Below, one piece after another: positions 7,124-13,562 of a stretch of DNA of 35,495 bases; within the stretch, counting starts at the first letter, position 1, and each line of letters begins with the position of its first letter. Under the pieces are notes generated by a model. It had not been told where the DNA came from. It was given only the letters and a program-made list of their open reading frames with translations, and did no database searches. Position numbers and translations under genes: made by a program. Origin of the DNA: an uncultured Clostridia bacterium (GTDB lineage Bacteria > Bacillota > Clostridia > Christensenellales > Borkfalkiaceae); NCBI GenBank assembly GCA_947626005.1, contig CANQQM010000001.1, forward strand, positions 1 through 35,495. Direction: 5' to 3'.

Positions 7124-8026
7124 ATGGGACTGTTTGGTTATAACCAAAAGGATTTTGACAAGAACACGGCGGCCTTTCAGGCGGAGATCGATGACCTGAG
7201 AGAGCTCATCATCCAATCCGGGAGACAGGACCTCGGCGTCGGGAAAGTGCTCGACCTTGCGACGAGAATGCTCAGAGATATCCAATATCCGAAGAACGCA
7301 AACGGCAAGGCGCTCGAGGCGGTCGATGACCGCATCCGCGGGCTTCTGCAAAAGATCAGAGACGACATTCAAAACGAAAGACCCGAACAGGTCTCGGTGC
7401 ATGCGAAGATGCTCAACGACGCGATCGTCAAGTCGAGAAAATTCGGCAAAGAGCGTCTTTCCGCCAAGGAGATCGAGGCGGAGGAGATCGTCGCCGCGAC
7501 GGAAGGGGAACTCCGTGCTTACATTCGCAAGAAGACGGCTCTCTACGAGCAGATGAAGGACATCGAGCGCGAGAGCGACCGTCTTGCCGACGACGATCCC
7601 GAGTTCGACTACCTCGACAAGAAGTATCGGAACCTCGAGATCCAAATGAAGCAGATCGATCGGGCGATCCAGGTCTGCACCAATCGCTACAACGTGAATG
7701 CCCGTATCGTCAACATGCGCGAAGAGGGCAAGGTGTACGAGGAGCTTCCTCCCGTCCTTGCAAACGAGCGCGACCTCGACCGCGAGATCGAGAAGGTCAA
7801 CGAACTTGCGGCGAGAGAGGATACGTACATTTCCAATGTCGGCTCCAGCCTCGACGAGTTTGAAGCAGGGCGCGATGAGGCGCTTGCGCGGACCAGCGAG
7901 TCCAACTCTCCCCTCCGTGCAAGGCGTGCCGCCAAGGAGGCGGAAGCGCTCGAGAGCGGGATCGACGACGCCGATGTGGAACCCGATACGGGGCTCAGCG
8001 GCCTTCGGGCGAAACGCAACAAATAA
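7124..8026 (+). CDS. Coiled-coil protein of the MGLFGY family, full-length copy
   Basis: 300 residues, predominantly helical and highly charged. The N-terminus (MGLFGYNQKDFDKN) and the first 210 residues match the upstream paralogue. The C-terminal part adds ERDLDREIEKVNELAARE, a further coiled segment and a basic, probably disordered end (GLSGLRAKRNK). Short LFG starts followed by amphipathic and coiled-coil helices are also seen in ESCRT-III proteins such as CHMP4/Snf7, so this could be a distant member of that superfamily, but length and helix pattern do not prove it. The gene has a strong GGAGG site at 7111-7115 and lies 19 bases before the ESCRT-III-like gene. The position suggests a filament subunit, adaptor or regulator in the same complex. 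Confidence 0.82.
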   Translation: MGLFGYNQKDFDKNTAAFQAEIDDLRELIIQSGRQDLGVGKVLDLATRMLRDIQYPKNANGKALEAVDDRIRGLLQKIRDDIQNERPEQVSVHAKMLNDAIVKSRKFGKERLSAKEIEAEEIVAATEGELRAYIRKKTALYEQMKDIERESDRLADDDPEFDYLDKKYRNLEIQMKQIDRAIQVCTNRYNVNARIVNMREEGKVYEELPPVLANERDLDREIEKVNELAAREDTYISNVGSSLDEFEAGRDEALARTSESNSPLRARRAAKEAEALESGIDDADVEPDTGLSGLRAKRNK

Positions 8027-8045
8027 TCGATAAGGGAGAAAGAAA

Positions 8046-8687
8046 ATGTTCAACAGCAAGGAAAAGAAGCAGAAGAAGGCGGAGGAAGAGGCGCGCCAGA
8101 AGGCGGACGCCGAGTTCGAAGCGAAATTCGCCGCCAAGCAGGAGCGCAAGAAGGTCGAAAAGATCATCGCCGAAATGGAGAAATCCGCCCAGAACCTCGT
8201 CGCAAAGGCGGCGGAGGCGAAGATGAAGGGGCAGGGGACCATCTACCGCAACTATGTTTCGGCGCTCAAGATCGCCCGTGCGCGCAAGACGCAGGCGGAG
8301 ACCTTCCTCGCGCAGATGGATGCGATGCAGGAGATGCAGTCCATCACCAACAGCTCCAAAGAGCTTCTCGGTTCGATGGGGAAGATCATGAGCTCCCTCG
8401 GGAAACTCACTCTCGACCGCAACGCGATGATCGAGTCGCAGCGCGACTTCGCCCGCGTCCAGCAAGACCTCGACCGTCAGGGTGCGACGATCGAATCCTA
8501 CCTCTCCGGGACGGAGACGATGCTCCCCGACGATACGGAGGGAAGCATCTCGGATGTGTCCGTCGACAGCGAGATCGACAACGAGATCAACGCCTATATC
8601 GCGGGAAACGCGATGGGGCGCAACCCCGCTGGGGCGTCCGGCTCTTCGAGCGAAGTCGAAGCGTACAAGAATCTTCTCAACAACTGA
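8046..8687 (+). CDS. ESCRT-III (Snf7/PspA superfamily)-like protein 1
   Basis: 213 residues, the usual size of eukaryotic CHMP proteins. A strongly basic helix opens it (KEKKQKKAEEEARQKADAE). Then comes the charged hairpin with KGQ...YRNYVSALKIARARK, the counterpart of the KxG...A..L...R.RK element in CHMP2/Snf7. Next is a methionine-rich helix (AQMDAMQEMQSITNSSKELL, SMGKIMSSLGKL) and VQQDLDRQGATIESYL, aligning with the CHMP2 region of alternating M, K and E. An acidic stretch (DDTEGSISDVSVDSEIDNEI) and a short terminal helix (SSEVEAYKNLLNN) resemble the autoinhibitory region and MIT-interacting motif of ESCRT-III. Such proteins polymerise on membranes. It lies 9 bases before an ATPase with an MIT-like N-terminus, the expected partner. 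Not a standard PspA. Fold assignment is by eye. Confidence 0.72.
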   Translation: MFNSKEKKQKKAEEEARQKADAEFEAKFAAKQERKKVEKIIAEMEKSAQNLVAKAAEAKMKGQGTIYRNYVSALKIARARKTQAETFLAQMDAMQEMQSITNSSKELLGSMGKIMSSLGKLTLDRNAMIESQRDFARVQQDLDRQGATIESYLSGTETMLPDDTEGSISDVSVDSEIDNEINAYIAGNAMGRNPAGASGSSSEVEAYKNLLNN

Positions 8688-8696
8688 GGGGGCACT

Positions 8697-9818
8697 ATGG
8701 AAAATAAAGCGATCCTCGAACGCGGGTATCGGACGCACTACGATTGTGCGGTCAAGCAGATCGAGCAGAACAATCTGCCCGCCGCGAAGGAATCCCTCAA
8801 AAAGGCGCTCGAAGCCGCGATCAAGCTGATGGAGAACTCCTACGGCGGCGAACGGGCGCGCTATAAGACGAATGCCGACAGCGTCGCACAGCTCTTAACG
8901 CGCATCAACGAGCGTCTTGCGGCGACGGGCACCGTGAAGAAGAGCGCGGGCCCCGCCGCGGAGAGCAATGCGCCCGCCAAGCCCGCCGCGCCCGCAGAGC
9001 CCCTTCCGCCCATCACGGTGGAGGAGGCGCTTTCGCGTCTTGCCGAGCTCGAAGGGCTCGAGCAGGTCAAGAAGGAAGTCAAGGACTTCGTCGACCTCGT
9101 GAAGGTGTTCGAAATGCGGCGGAGGAAGAACCTCCCCGTTGCGAACATGTCCTTCCACATGGTCTTCATGGGCAATCCCGGGACGGGCAAGACGACGGTC
9201 GCCCGCATCATGGCGGATATCTTCCGCGCGCTCGGCATCCTCAAGACGGGGCAGCTCGTCGAGACCGACCGCGGCGGGCTCGTCGGACAGTACGTCGGCC
9301 ACACCACAGAAAAGACGAAGGCGAAGATCAGCGAGGCGATGGGGGGCGTGCTCTTCATCGACGAGGCCTATACATTAAATAAAGGCGGCAATGACTTCGG
9401 GCAGGAGGCGATCGACACCCTCCTCAAGGAGATGGAGGATCATCGCGACGAACTCGTCGTCATCGTTGCGGGCTACGATGAACTCATGGAGGGGTTCATC
9501 TCCTCCAACCCCGGTCTCAATTCGCGCTTCTCGCGCAAGTTCCACTTCACCGACTACAACGGCACCCAGCTCTACAACATCTTCTCGAACATGTGCCGCA
9601 AGCAGGCGTACGTTTTGACCGAGGAGGCGCGGACCATCCTCAAGAAGTACTTCAACGATTTCTACGAAAAGCGCGACGCCAACTTCGGCAACGCGCGCGA
9701 CGTGCGCAACTTCTTCGACGCGGTCGTTCAGCGGCAGGCGACCCGTCTCGCCCCGATCATAGACAAGGCAAGCGAAGAACAGCTCCGCACCATCCTCCCC
9801 GCAGATCTTCCCATCTGA
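8697..9818 (+). CDS. AAA+ ATPase, CbxX/CfqX type, with N-terminal MIT-like domain
   Basis: 373 residues. Residues 1-75 form a three-helix pattern (HYDCAVKQIEQNN, AAKESLKKALEAAIKLM, a third helix ending INERLAA) like MIT domains of Vps4, and related to the start of the ATPase at 11232. An Ala/Pro linker (about 80-105) leads to a CbxX/CfqX-type AAA+ module: Walker A GNPGTGKT (159-166), pore-loop-like VGQYVGHT, Walker B FIDEAY (D222, E223), SNPGLNSRF with R277 as arginine finger, and a sensor-2 region FGNARDVRNFF. This ATPase group includes the Rubisco activase CbbX, EccA and SpoVK, which remodel protein assemblies. Here the MIT-like domain and the adjacent ESCRT-III-like gene point to a Vps4-like role in disassembling filaments, built on a different AAA+ clade. 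Function is inferred; ATPase identity is firm. Confidence 0.88.
   Translation: MENKAILERGYRTHYDCAVKQIEQNNLPAAKESLKKALEAAIKLMENSYGGERARYKTNADSVAQLLTRINERLAATGTVKKSAGPAAESNAPAKPAAPAEPLPPITVEEALSRLAELEGLEQVKKEVKDFVDLVKVFEMRRRKNLPVANMSFHMVFMGNPGTGKTTVARIMADIFRALGILKTGQLVETDRGGLVGQYVGHTTEKTKAKISEAMGGVLFIDEAYTLNKGGNDFGQEAIDTLLKEMEDHRDELVVIVAGYDELMEGFISSNPGLNSRFSRKFHFTDYNGTQLYNIFSNMCRKQAYVLTEEARTILKKYFNDFYEKRDANFGNARDVRNFFDAVVQRQATRLAPIIDKASEEQLRTILPADLPI
9004..9620 (+). repeat. Tandem duplication of the AAA+ core, copy 1
   Basis: The core of the ATPase from the ITVEEALxRLAELEGLEQVKKEV segment onward is repeated at about 9905-10521 with an offset near 901 bp and long identical DNA blocks, including a shared silent-site pattern (tatacattaaataaaggcgg). 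The duplication is recent compared with the other paralogue pairs here. Confidence 0.85.
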
Positions 9819-9819
9819 A

Positions 9820-9858
9820 AGCCTTAAATGCAGCGCGTTCTGCGCGTAAGGAGAAAAT
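9820..9858 (+). repeat. Leader/RBS element, copy 1
   Basis: The segment with CCTTAAA, GCGTTCTGCGCG and AAGGAGAAAA before the ATG at 9859 recurs almost unchanged before the ATG at 10644. The original leader of the ESCRT-III-like gene 2 was evidently duplicated together with the ATPase. Confidence 0.7.
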
Positions 9859-10458
9859 ATGGAACCGATCGAAAAGAACACGGAAGAGACGCCTAAGGAA
9901 GCCCTTTCCCCCGTCACGGTGGAGGAGGCGCTTGCGCGTCTTGCCGAACTCGAAGGGCTCGAACAGGTCAAAAAGGAAGTTAGGGAGTTCGTCGGCATTT
10001 TGAAGATGAACGAACTCAGGCGGCAGAGGAACCTCCCCGTCGAGGACATTTCCTGCCATATGGTCTTTATGGGAAGCGCCGGGACGGGCAAAACGACGGT
10101 CGCCCGCATCATGGCGGACATCTTCCGCGCGCTCGGCATCCTCAAGAAGGGGCAGCTCGTCGAGACAAACCGCAGCGAACTCGTCGGACAGTACGTCGGC
10201 CAAACCGCGTATAAGACGAAAGAGAAGATCGACGAGGCGATGGGGGGCGTGCTCCTCATCGACGAGGCCTATACATTAAATAAAGGCGGATTCGACTTCG
10301 GGCAGGAGGCGATCGATACCATCCTCAAGGAAATGGAGGACCGCCGCGGCGAATTTGTCGTCATCCTTTCGGGCGACGAAGGGAACATGCAAAAATTCCT
10401 TTCCGCCGTTCCCTATTTCGGTCTGCACTGCGTCGGCAAGCTGCACTTCACCGATTGA
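9859..10458 (+). CDS. Truncated AAA+ ATPase (decayed copy, premature TGA)
   Basis: 199 residues, closely related to the preceding ATPase. It lacks the MIT-like domain, replaced by a 17-residue start. Walker A survives as GSAGTGKT and Walker B as LIDEAY, but the SNPGLNSRF arginine-finger motif has become AVPYFGLHC, and a TGA stands where the parent has a TAC tyrosine codon just after HFTD. The in-frame remainder continues to 10596 without its sensor-2 region. TGA ends other genes in this operon, so reassignment to tryptophan is unlikely. Either a pseudogene in decay or a short subunit that binds ATP but cannot complete an active site; the retained Walker motifs, good AAGGAG site and intact frame before the stop leave the second option open. 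Confidence 0.7.
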   Translation: MEPIEKNTEETPKEALSPVTVEEALARLAELEGLEQVKKEVREFVGILKMNELRRQRNLPVEDISCHMVFMGSAGTGKTTVARIMADIFRALGILKKGQLVETNRSELVGQYVGQTAYKTKEKIDEAMGGVLLIDEAYTLNKGGFDFGQEAIDTILKEMEDRRGEFVVILSGDEGNMQKFLSAVPYFGLHCVGKLHFTD

Positions 10459-10596
10459 AACGGCACGGAACTTTATAACCTCTTCTCGAACATGTGCCGC
10501 AAGCAGGCGTACATTCTGACCGAGGAGGCGCAGGCCGCCCTCGCGGCAAGCGACGAAGAACTTTGCACCATCCTCCCCGACGACCTTCCCGTCTGA
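10459..10596 (+). pseudogene. 3' remnant of the duplicated AAA+ ATPase
   Basis: After the premature TGA (10456-10458) the same frame stays open and still reads as ATPase: NGTELYNLFSNMCRKQAY, then TEEAQ, then a junction to SDEELCTILPDDLPV and a stop at 10594-10596. Compared with the intact copy, an internal in-frame deletion of about 41 codons removes the FGNARDVRNFF sensor-2 region. Translation would require stop readthrough. Confidence 0.75.
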
Positions 10597-10643
10597 AGGG
10601 AAAACCTTAAAATCAACGCGTTCTACGCGCAAGGAGAAAAATT

Positions 10644-11219
10644 ATGAAACTTTTCAAGAGCAAAGCGGAAAAGGAACAGGAGCGGAAAATGCTTGTAAAG
10701 AGCTCGATGAAGGAGCTCGAGAAGCGCATCCGCAAGCTGCAGGAGCAGGAACAGGTGTACATCGATATGGCGCGTATCGCCCAGAGAGAGGAACTTCCCG
10801 AGCAGATCAAACTCGCCAAGGAAGCCCTCAAAATGACGATCAGCGAACGCAAGCGCACCTATAAGATGCTCCTCAACGCGAAGATCATCTCCCAGATGAA
10901 GGATATGTCCGCGATGACGACCGAATTCCTGAATGCGATCCACGTCATCAGCAAGGACATCGCCGGCACGACGAACGCGGATATGAGCAAGCTCTCGGGC
11001 GAACTCAAACAGGCGATGGGCAAAGTCGCCGAGCAGACGGAGAACCTCAGCGATATGCTCGAAGATTCGCAGGACGACGTCACCGATTTCTCGACCAGCA
11101 ACTCCCTCGTCAGCGACGACGAGATCGACAAGCTCATCTACGGGACGGGCAACGCCGCCGCGGAGAGCGCCGCGCTCGACGCCGACCTCGAAGCGCTCAA
11201 GCAGCAGCTCAACAGCTGA
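10644..11219 (+). CDS. ESCRT-III (Snf7/PspA superfamily)-like protein 2
   Basis: 191 residues, all helical, no membrane segment or cysteines. It begins with a basic amphipathic helix (MKLFKSKAEKEQERKMLVKS), followed by a long charged hairpin (LEKRIRKLQEQEQ, ALKMTISERKRTYKMLL), a methionine-containing helix (IISQMKDMSAMTTEFLNAI) and an acidic region (LEDSQDDVTDF, SDDEIDKLI). The last helix (LDADLEALKQQLNS) is a good match to the DxxLxxLxxL layout of a type 1 MIT-interacting motif. The order is that of CHMP/Vps2 proteins: basic core, acidic tail, terminal MIM. Overall layout, but little residue identity, is shared with protein 1 at 8046. It is followed 12 bases later by a second ATPase with an MIT-like start, repeating the cassette logic. 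Confidence 0.7.
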   Translation: MKLFKSKAEKEQERKMLVKSSMKELEKRIRKLQEQEQVYIDMARIAQREELPEQIKLAKEALKMTISERKRTYKMLLNAKIISQMKDMSAMTTEFLNAIHVISKDIAGTTNADMSKLSGELKQAMGKVAEQTENLSDMLEDSQDDVTDFSTSNSLVSDDEIDKLIYGTGNAAAESAALDADLEALKQQLNS

Positions 11220-11231
11220 TCGCCTTCCGAT

Positions 11232-13559
11232 ATGCAAGACCTTGATTTTTCTTTGGCGGATTACGTCAAACAGGCCAACACCGCGCTCGCCGCGCAGGAC
11301 TATGAACGCGCCTATGAATGCATCGGGCGTGCGGCGGAGTGCGCCTTAAAACTCGCCAAGGCCAACACGGGCAAGAAGCGCGACGAATACCGCGCCACCT
11401 TCGCAAGACTGAAGGGGATGCTCGATCAGGCGCAGGAGAAACGCGACGCCGCCCGCGCGGCCCGCGCCGCCATGTATGCCCCCAAGCCGCCCGCGGCTCC
11501 TACGGCGCCTACGGCGCCCTCGGCTCCGACGGCTCCCGTGCCGCCCGCGGCTCCCGCAGCTCCTTCGGCTCCTTCGGCGCCTACGCCTCCGACGGTTCCC
11601 ACGCCGCCCGCGGCGCCCTCGGTCCCGACGCCCCCCGCCTCCTCGCAGGAGGGCGGGTACAAGCCTTCCGACACCCTCAGCCCGCAGCACCTCACCGACT
11701 ACATCGGCCAGCCGCAGGCGGTCACGGCGGTGCAGGACCTCATCCGCGCCGCCCTCCTCAAGAATTCGGCGATGCCGCACATCATCCTGTACGGGTCGCA
11801 CGGTCTCGGCAAGACGACGTTCGCCCACATCATCGCGAACGAGATGCACGCGAACTTCATCGAAGTCAACGTCTCCAAGATCACCGTGCAGGAGATGATC
11901 GCGATCTTGAAGCGGTTGAAGCCGCGGGACATCGTGTTCATCGACGAGATCCACACTCTCCCCCTGCAGGTCGCCGAATCGGTGCTCTATTCCGCCATGC
12001 AGGACGGGCGCTTCACCTATACGGAGGGGAAGGGCAAGTTCGCCCGCTCCGCCGTGTATAATCTTCCGCCCTTCACCCTCATCGGCGCGACGACGGAGAT
12101 CGGCAAGATCGCAAAGCCCTTCATCCAGCGTGCGATCCAGATCCGCCTCGTCGAATACACCGACGAAGTGCTCGGCGGGATCATCGCCAAATCCTTCCAC
12201 AAACTCGGCATGAACATCTCGGAGGAGAATGCGCTCTACATCTCCCGCCGCTGCCGCAACAATCCGCGCATTGCGAACAACATGGTGCGCAGGATCTCCG
12301 ATAAGGCGATCGTCCGCGCCGCCTCGACGATGAATCTCACGGGGGTCGGGACGCTCGACTCGCCCGACGCCATCCGCCGTCTCAACATCGAGATCCAAAA
12401 AGACCTCATCGACGCCTTCTTCGTCGAGAACGAAATTGATGAATGGGGTCTGGAAAAGGGGGACAGAGAGCTCCTCAAGATCATCATCACGCGCTACGGC
12501 GGCGGCCCCGTCGGCATCGATACGCTTGCCCGCGTCATGAACGAGAGCAACAACGTCCTTGCCCAAAAGTACGAGGCGTACCTCATCAAGAAGGGAATGA
12601 TGCGCATCGACCGCGACGGCCGCGTCGTCATGCCCCTTGCCTACAAGGTGCTCGGGCTTCCCGTTCCCGAATTCGCCGACGGCGGAGAGGAGAAAAAGGA
12701 TGCTCCCGCGCCCGAAAGTACCCCCACGGTACCTGTAAACGCCGCACCTTCCTCTCCTTCGGCGCCCGAAGATCCTTCTGCGCCCATAGAGAAGCCGCAG
12801 TCGCACTTCGACGTGCGCTCCGTCACCGCGCTTCCCGCGCCCGATGAGATCAAGTGCGACAAGATCGAACAGCTCATCACCTATCCCGAGAACGCGGCCG
12901 TCGTCGAGGAACCGCTCGATACCCTCTTCCCCGACATCGAAAAGACGTACGAGTCCGACGCCAAGCATCTTTGCTATCTCGAGATCGTGTTCCCGACGTT
13001 TAAGCGCACCATCAGCTGCGATTCCTTCCTCGAGAGCCGCTTTGCGACCTGCCTTGCGGCGACGGGATATGTGAAGGACCTCAAGGCGCAGACGGTGGAA
13101 CTTGCCTACATTTCTCAGGAACTTGCGAACCATCGCTACTTCCCCGATTTCGTCATCAAGGACTACAAGGGGCGGGTCGCGATCATCGAAATGAAGAACT
13201 TCGAGATGATGTCCTATCATCTCAACATCGACAAGTACGAGGAGCTCCGCCGCTTCTGCGAGAGCAAGGGCTACGGCTATGCGGAGATCATGAAGGCGAA
13301 CGGGGCGAACAGCTACGTCTCTCTCGATATGATGGCAAACGCTCCCGTCAACGCCATTCTCGAGGCATACATTCTCGAGACGATCGAGCGCACGGGCAAC
13401 GCGACGGGGGAGGGATGCTTCACCCCCAAGGATTTCGACGCCTACATCGCCGAGCACGGCCCGACCGAGAAGAGCGAAATTTTCACCATCCTTCTCAACA
13501 ACCGCCGCCTCAAGAACATCGACAGGATCGGCACGGATTTCAAGATCGTACTCACATAA
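11232..13559 (+). CDS. MIT-like / RuvB-like AAA+ / PD-(D/E)XK nuclease-like fusion
   Basis: 775 residues. An MIT-like helical domain (1-75; DYVKQANTALAAQDYERAYE, KRDEYRATFARL) aligns with the start of the ATPase at 8697. A Pro/Ala-rich linker (about 85-145) follows. The AAA+ part (about 150-480) resembles RuvB: LSPQHLTDYIGQ, Walker A GSHGLGKT (188-195), Walker B FIDEIH (D238, E239), IGATTE sensor 1, an RRCRNNPRIANNMVRR stretch like the RuvB RGTPR region, and a winged-helix end. A second linker leads to a restriction-fold-like domain: FLESRF (E601), FPDFVIKD (D639), IIEMKN (E653, K655), i.e. E...PD...ExK. True RuvB lacks both flanks and sits beside ruvA/ruvC, absent here. It may remodel ESCRT-III-like protein 2 or couple it to DNA. 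No clear Shine-Dalgarno; coupling to the previous stop is likely. Confidence 0.82.
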   Translation: MQDLDFSLADYVKQANTALAAQDYERAYECIGRAAECALKLAKANTGKKRDEYRATFARLKGMLDQAQEKRDAARAARAAMYAPKPPAAPTAPTAPSAPTAPVPPAAPAAPSAPSAPTPPTVPTPPAAPSVPTPPASSQEGGYKPSDTLSPQHLTDYIGQPQAVTAVQDLIRAALLKNSAMPHIILYGSHGLGKTTFAHIIANEMHANFIEVNVSKITVQEMIAILKRLKPRDIVFIDEIHTLPLQVAESVLYSAMQDGRFTYTEGKGKFARSAVYNLPPFTLIGATTEIGKIAKPFIQRAIQIRLVEYTDEVLGGIIAKSFHKLGMNISEENALYISRRCRNNPRIANNMVRRISDKAIVRAASTMNLTGVGTLDSPDAIRRLNIEIQKDLIDAFFVENEIDEWGLEKGDRELLKIIITRYGGGPVGIDTLARVMNESNNVLAQKYEAYLIKKGMMRIDRDGRVVMPLAYKVLGLPVPEFADGGEEKKDAPAPESTPTVPVNAAPSSPSAPEDPSAPIEKPQSHFDVRSVTALPAPDEIKCDKIEQLITYPENAAVVEEPLDTLFPDIEKTYESDAKHLCYLEIVFPTFKRTISCDSFLESRFATCLAATGYVKDLKAQTVELAYISQELANHRYFPDFVIKDYKGRVAIIEMKNFEMMSYHLNIDKYEELRRFCESKGYGYAEIMKANGANSYVSLDMMANAPVNAILEAYILETIERTGNATGEGCFTPKDFDAYIAEHGPTEKSEIFTILLNNRRLKNIDRIGTDFKIVLT

Positions 13560-13562
13560 GGC

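Larger units (their letters stand above)
9859..10643 (+). repeat. Tandem duplication of the AAA+ core plus leader, copy 2
   Basis: This copy spans the truncated ATPase, its in-frame remnant and a second copy of the leader with CCTTAAAA and AAGGAGAAAA (about 10605-10643). Relative to copy 1 it has lost the MIT-like coding part and about 41 codons near the 3' end. Confidence 0.75.

Noticed and set aside
9131-9818. The ATPase as the Rubisco activase CbbX.
   Set aside because: The AAA+ core is of that clade, but no Rubisco or Calvin-cycle genes are present and the MIT-like N-terminal domain is foreign to CbbX.
10456-10458. Recoding of TGA (tryptophan or selenocysteine) in the second ATPase copy.
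   Set aside because: TGA ends several neighbouring genes (for example at 8685, 10594 and 11217), the parent codon is tyrosine, and the copy also lost its arginine finger and sensor 2. Decay is the simpler explanation.
11232-13559. Calling this gene ruvB.
   Set aside because: The AAA+ core is RuvB-like, but the protein is more than twice the usual length, has extra MIT-like and nuclease-like domains, and has no ruvA or ruvC beside it.
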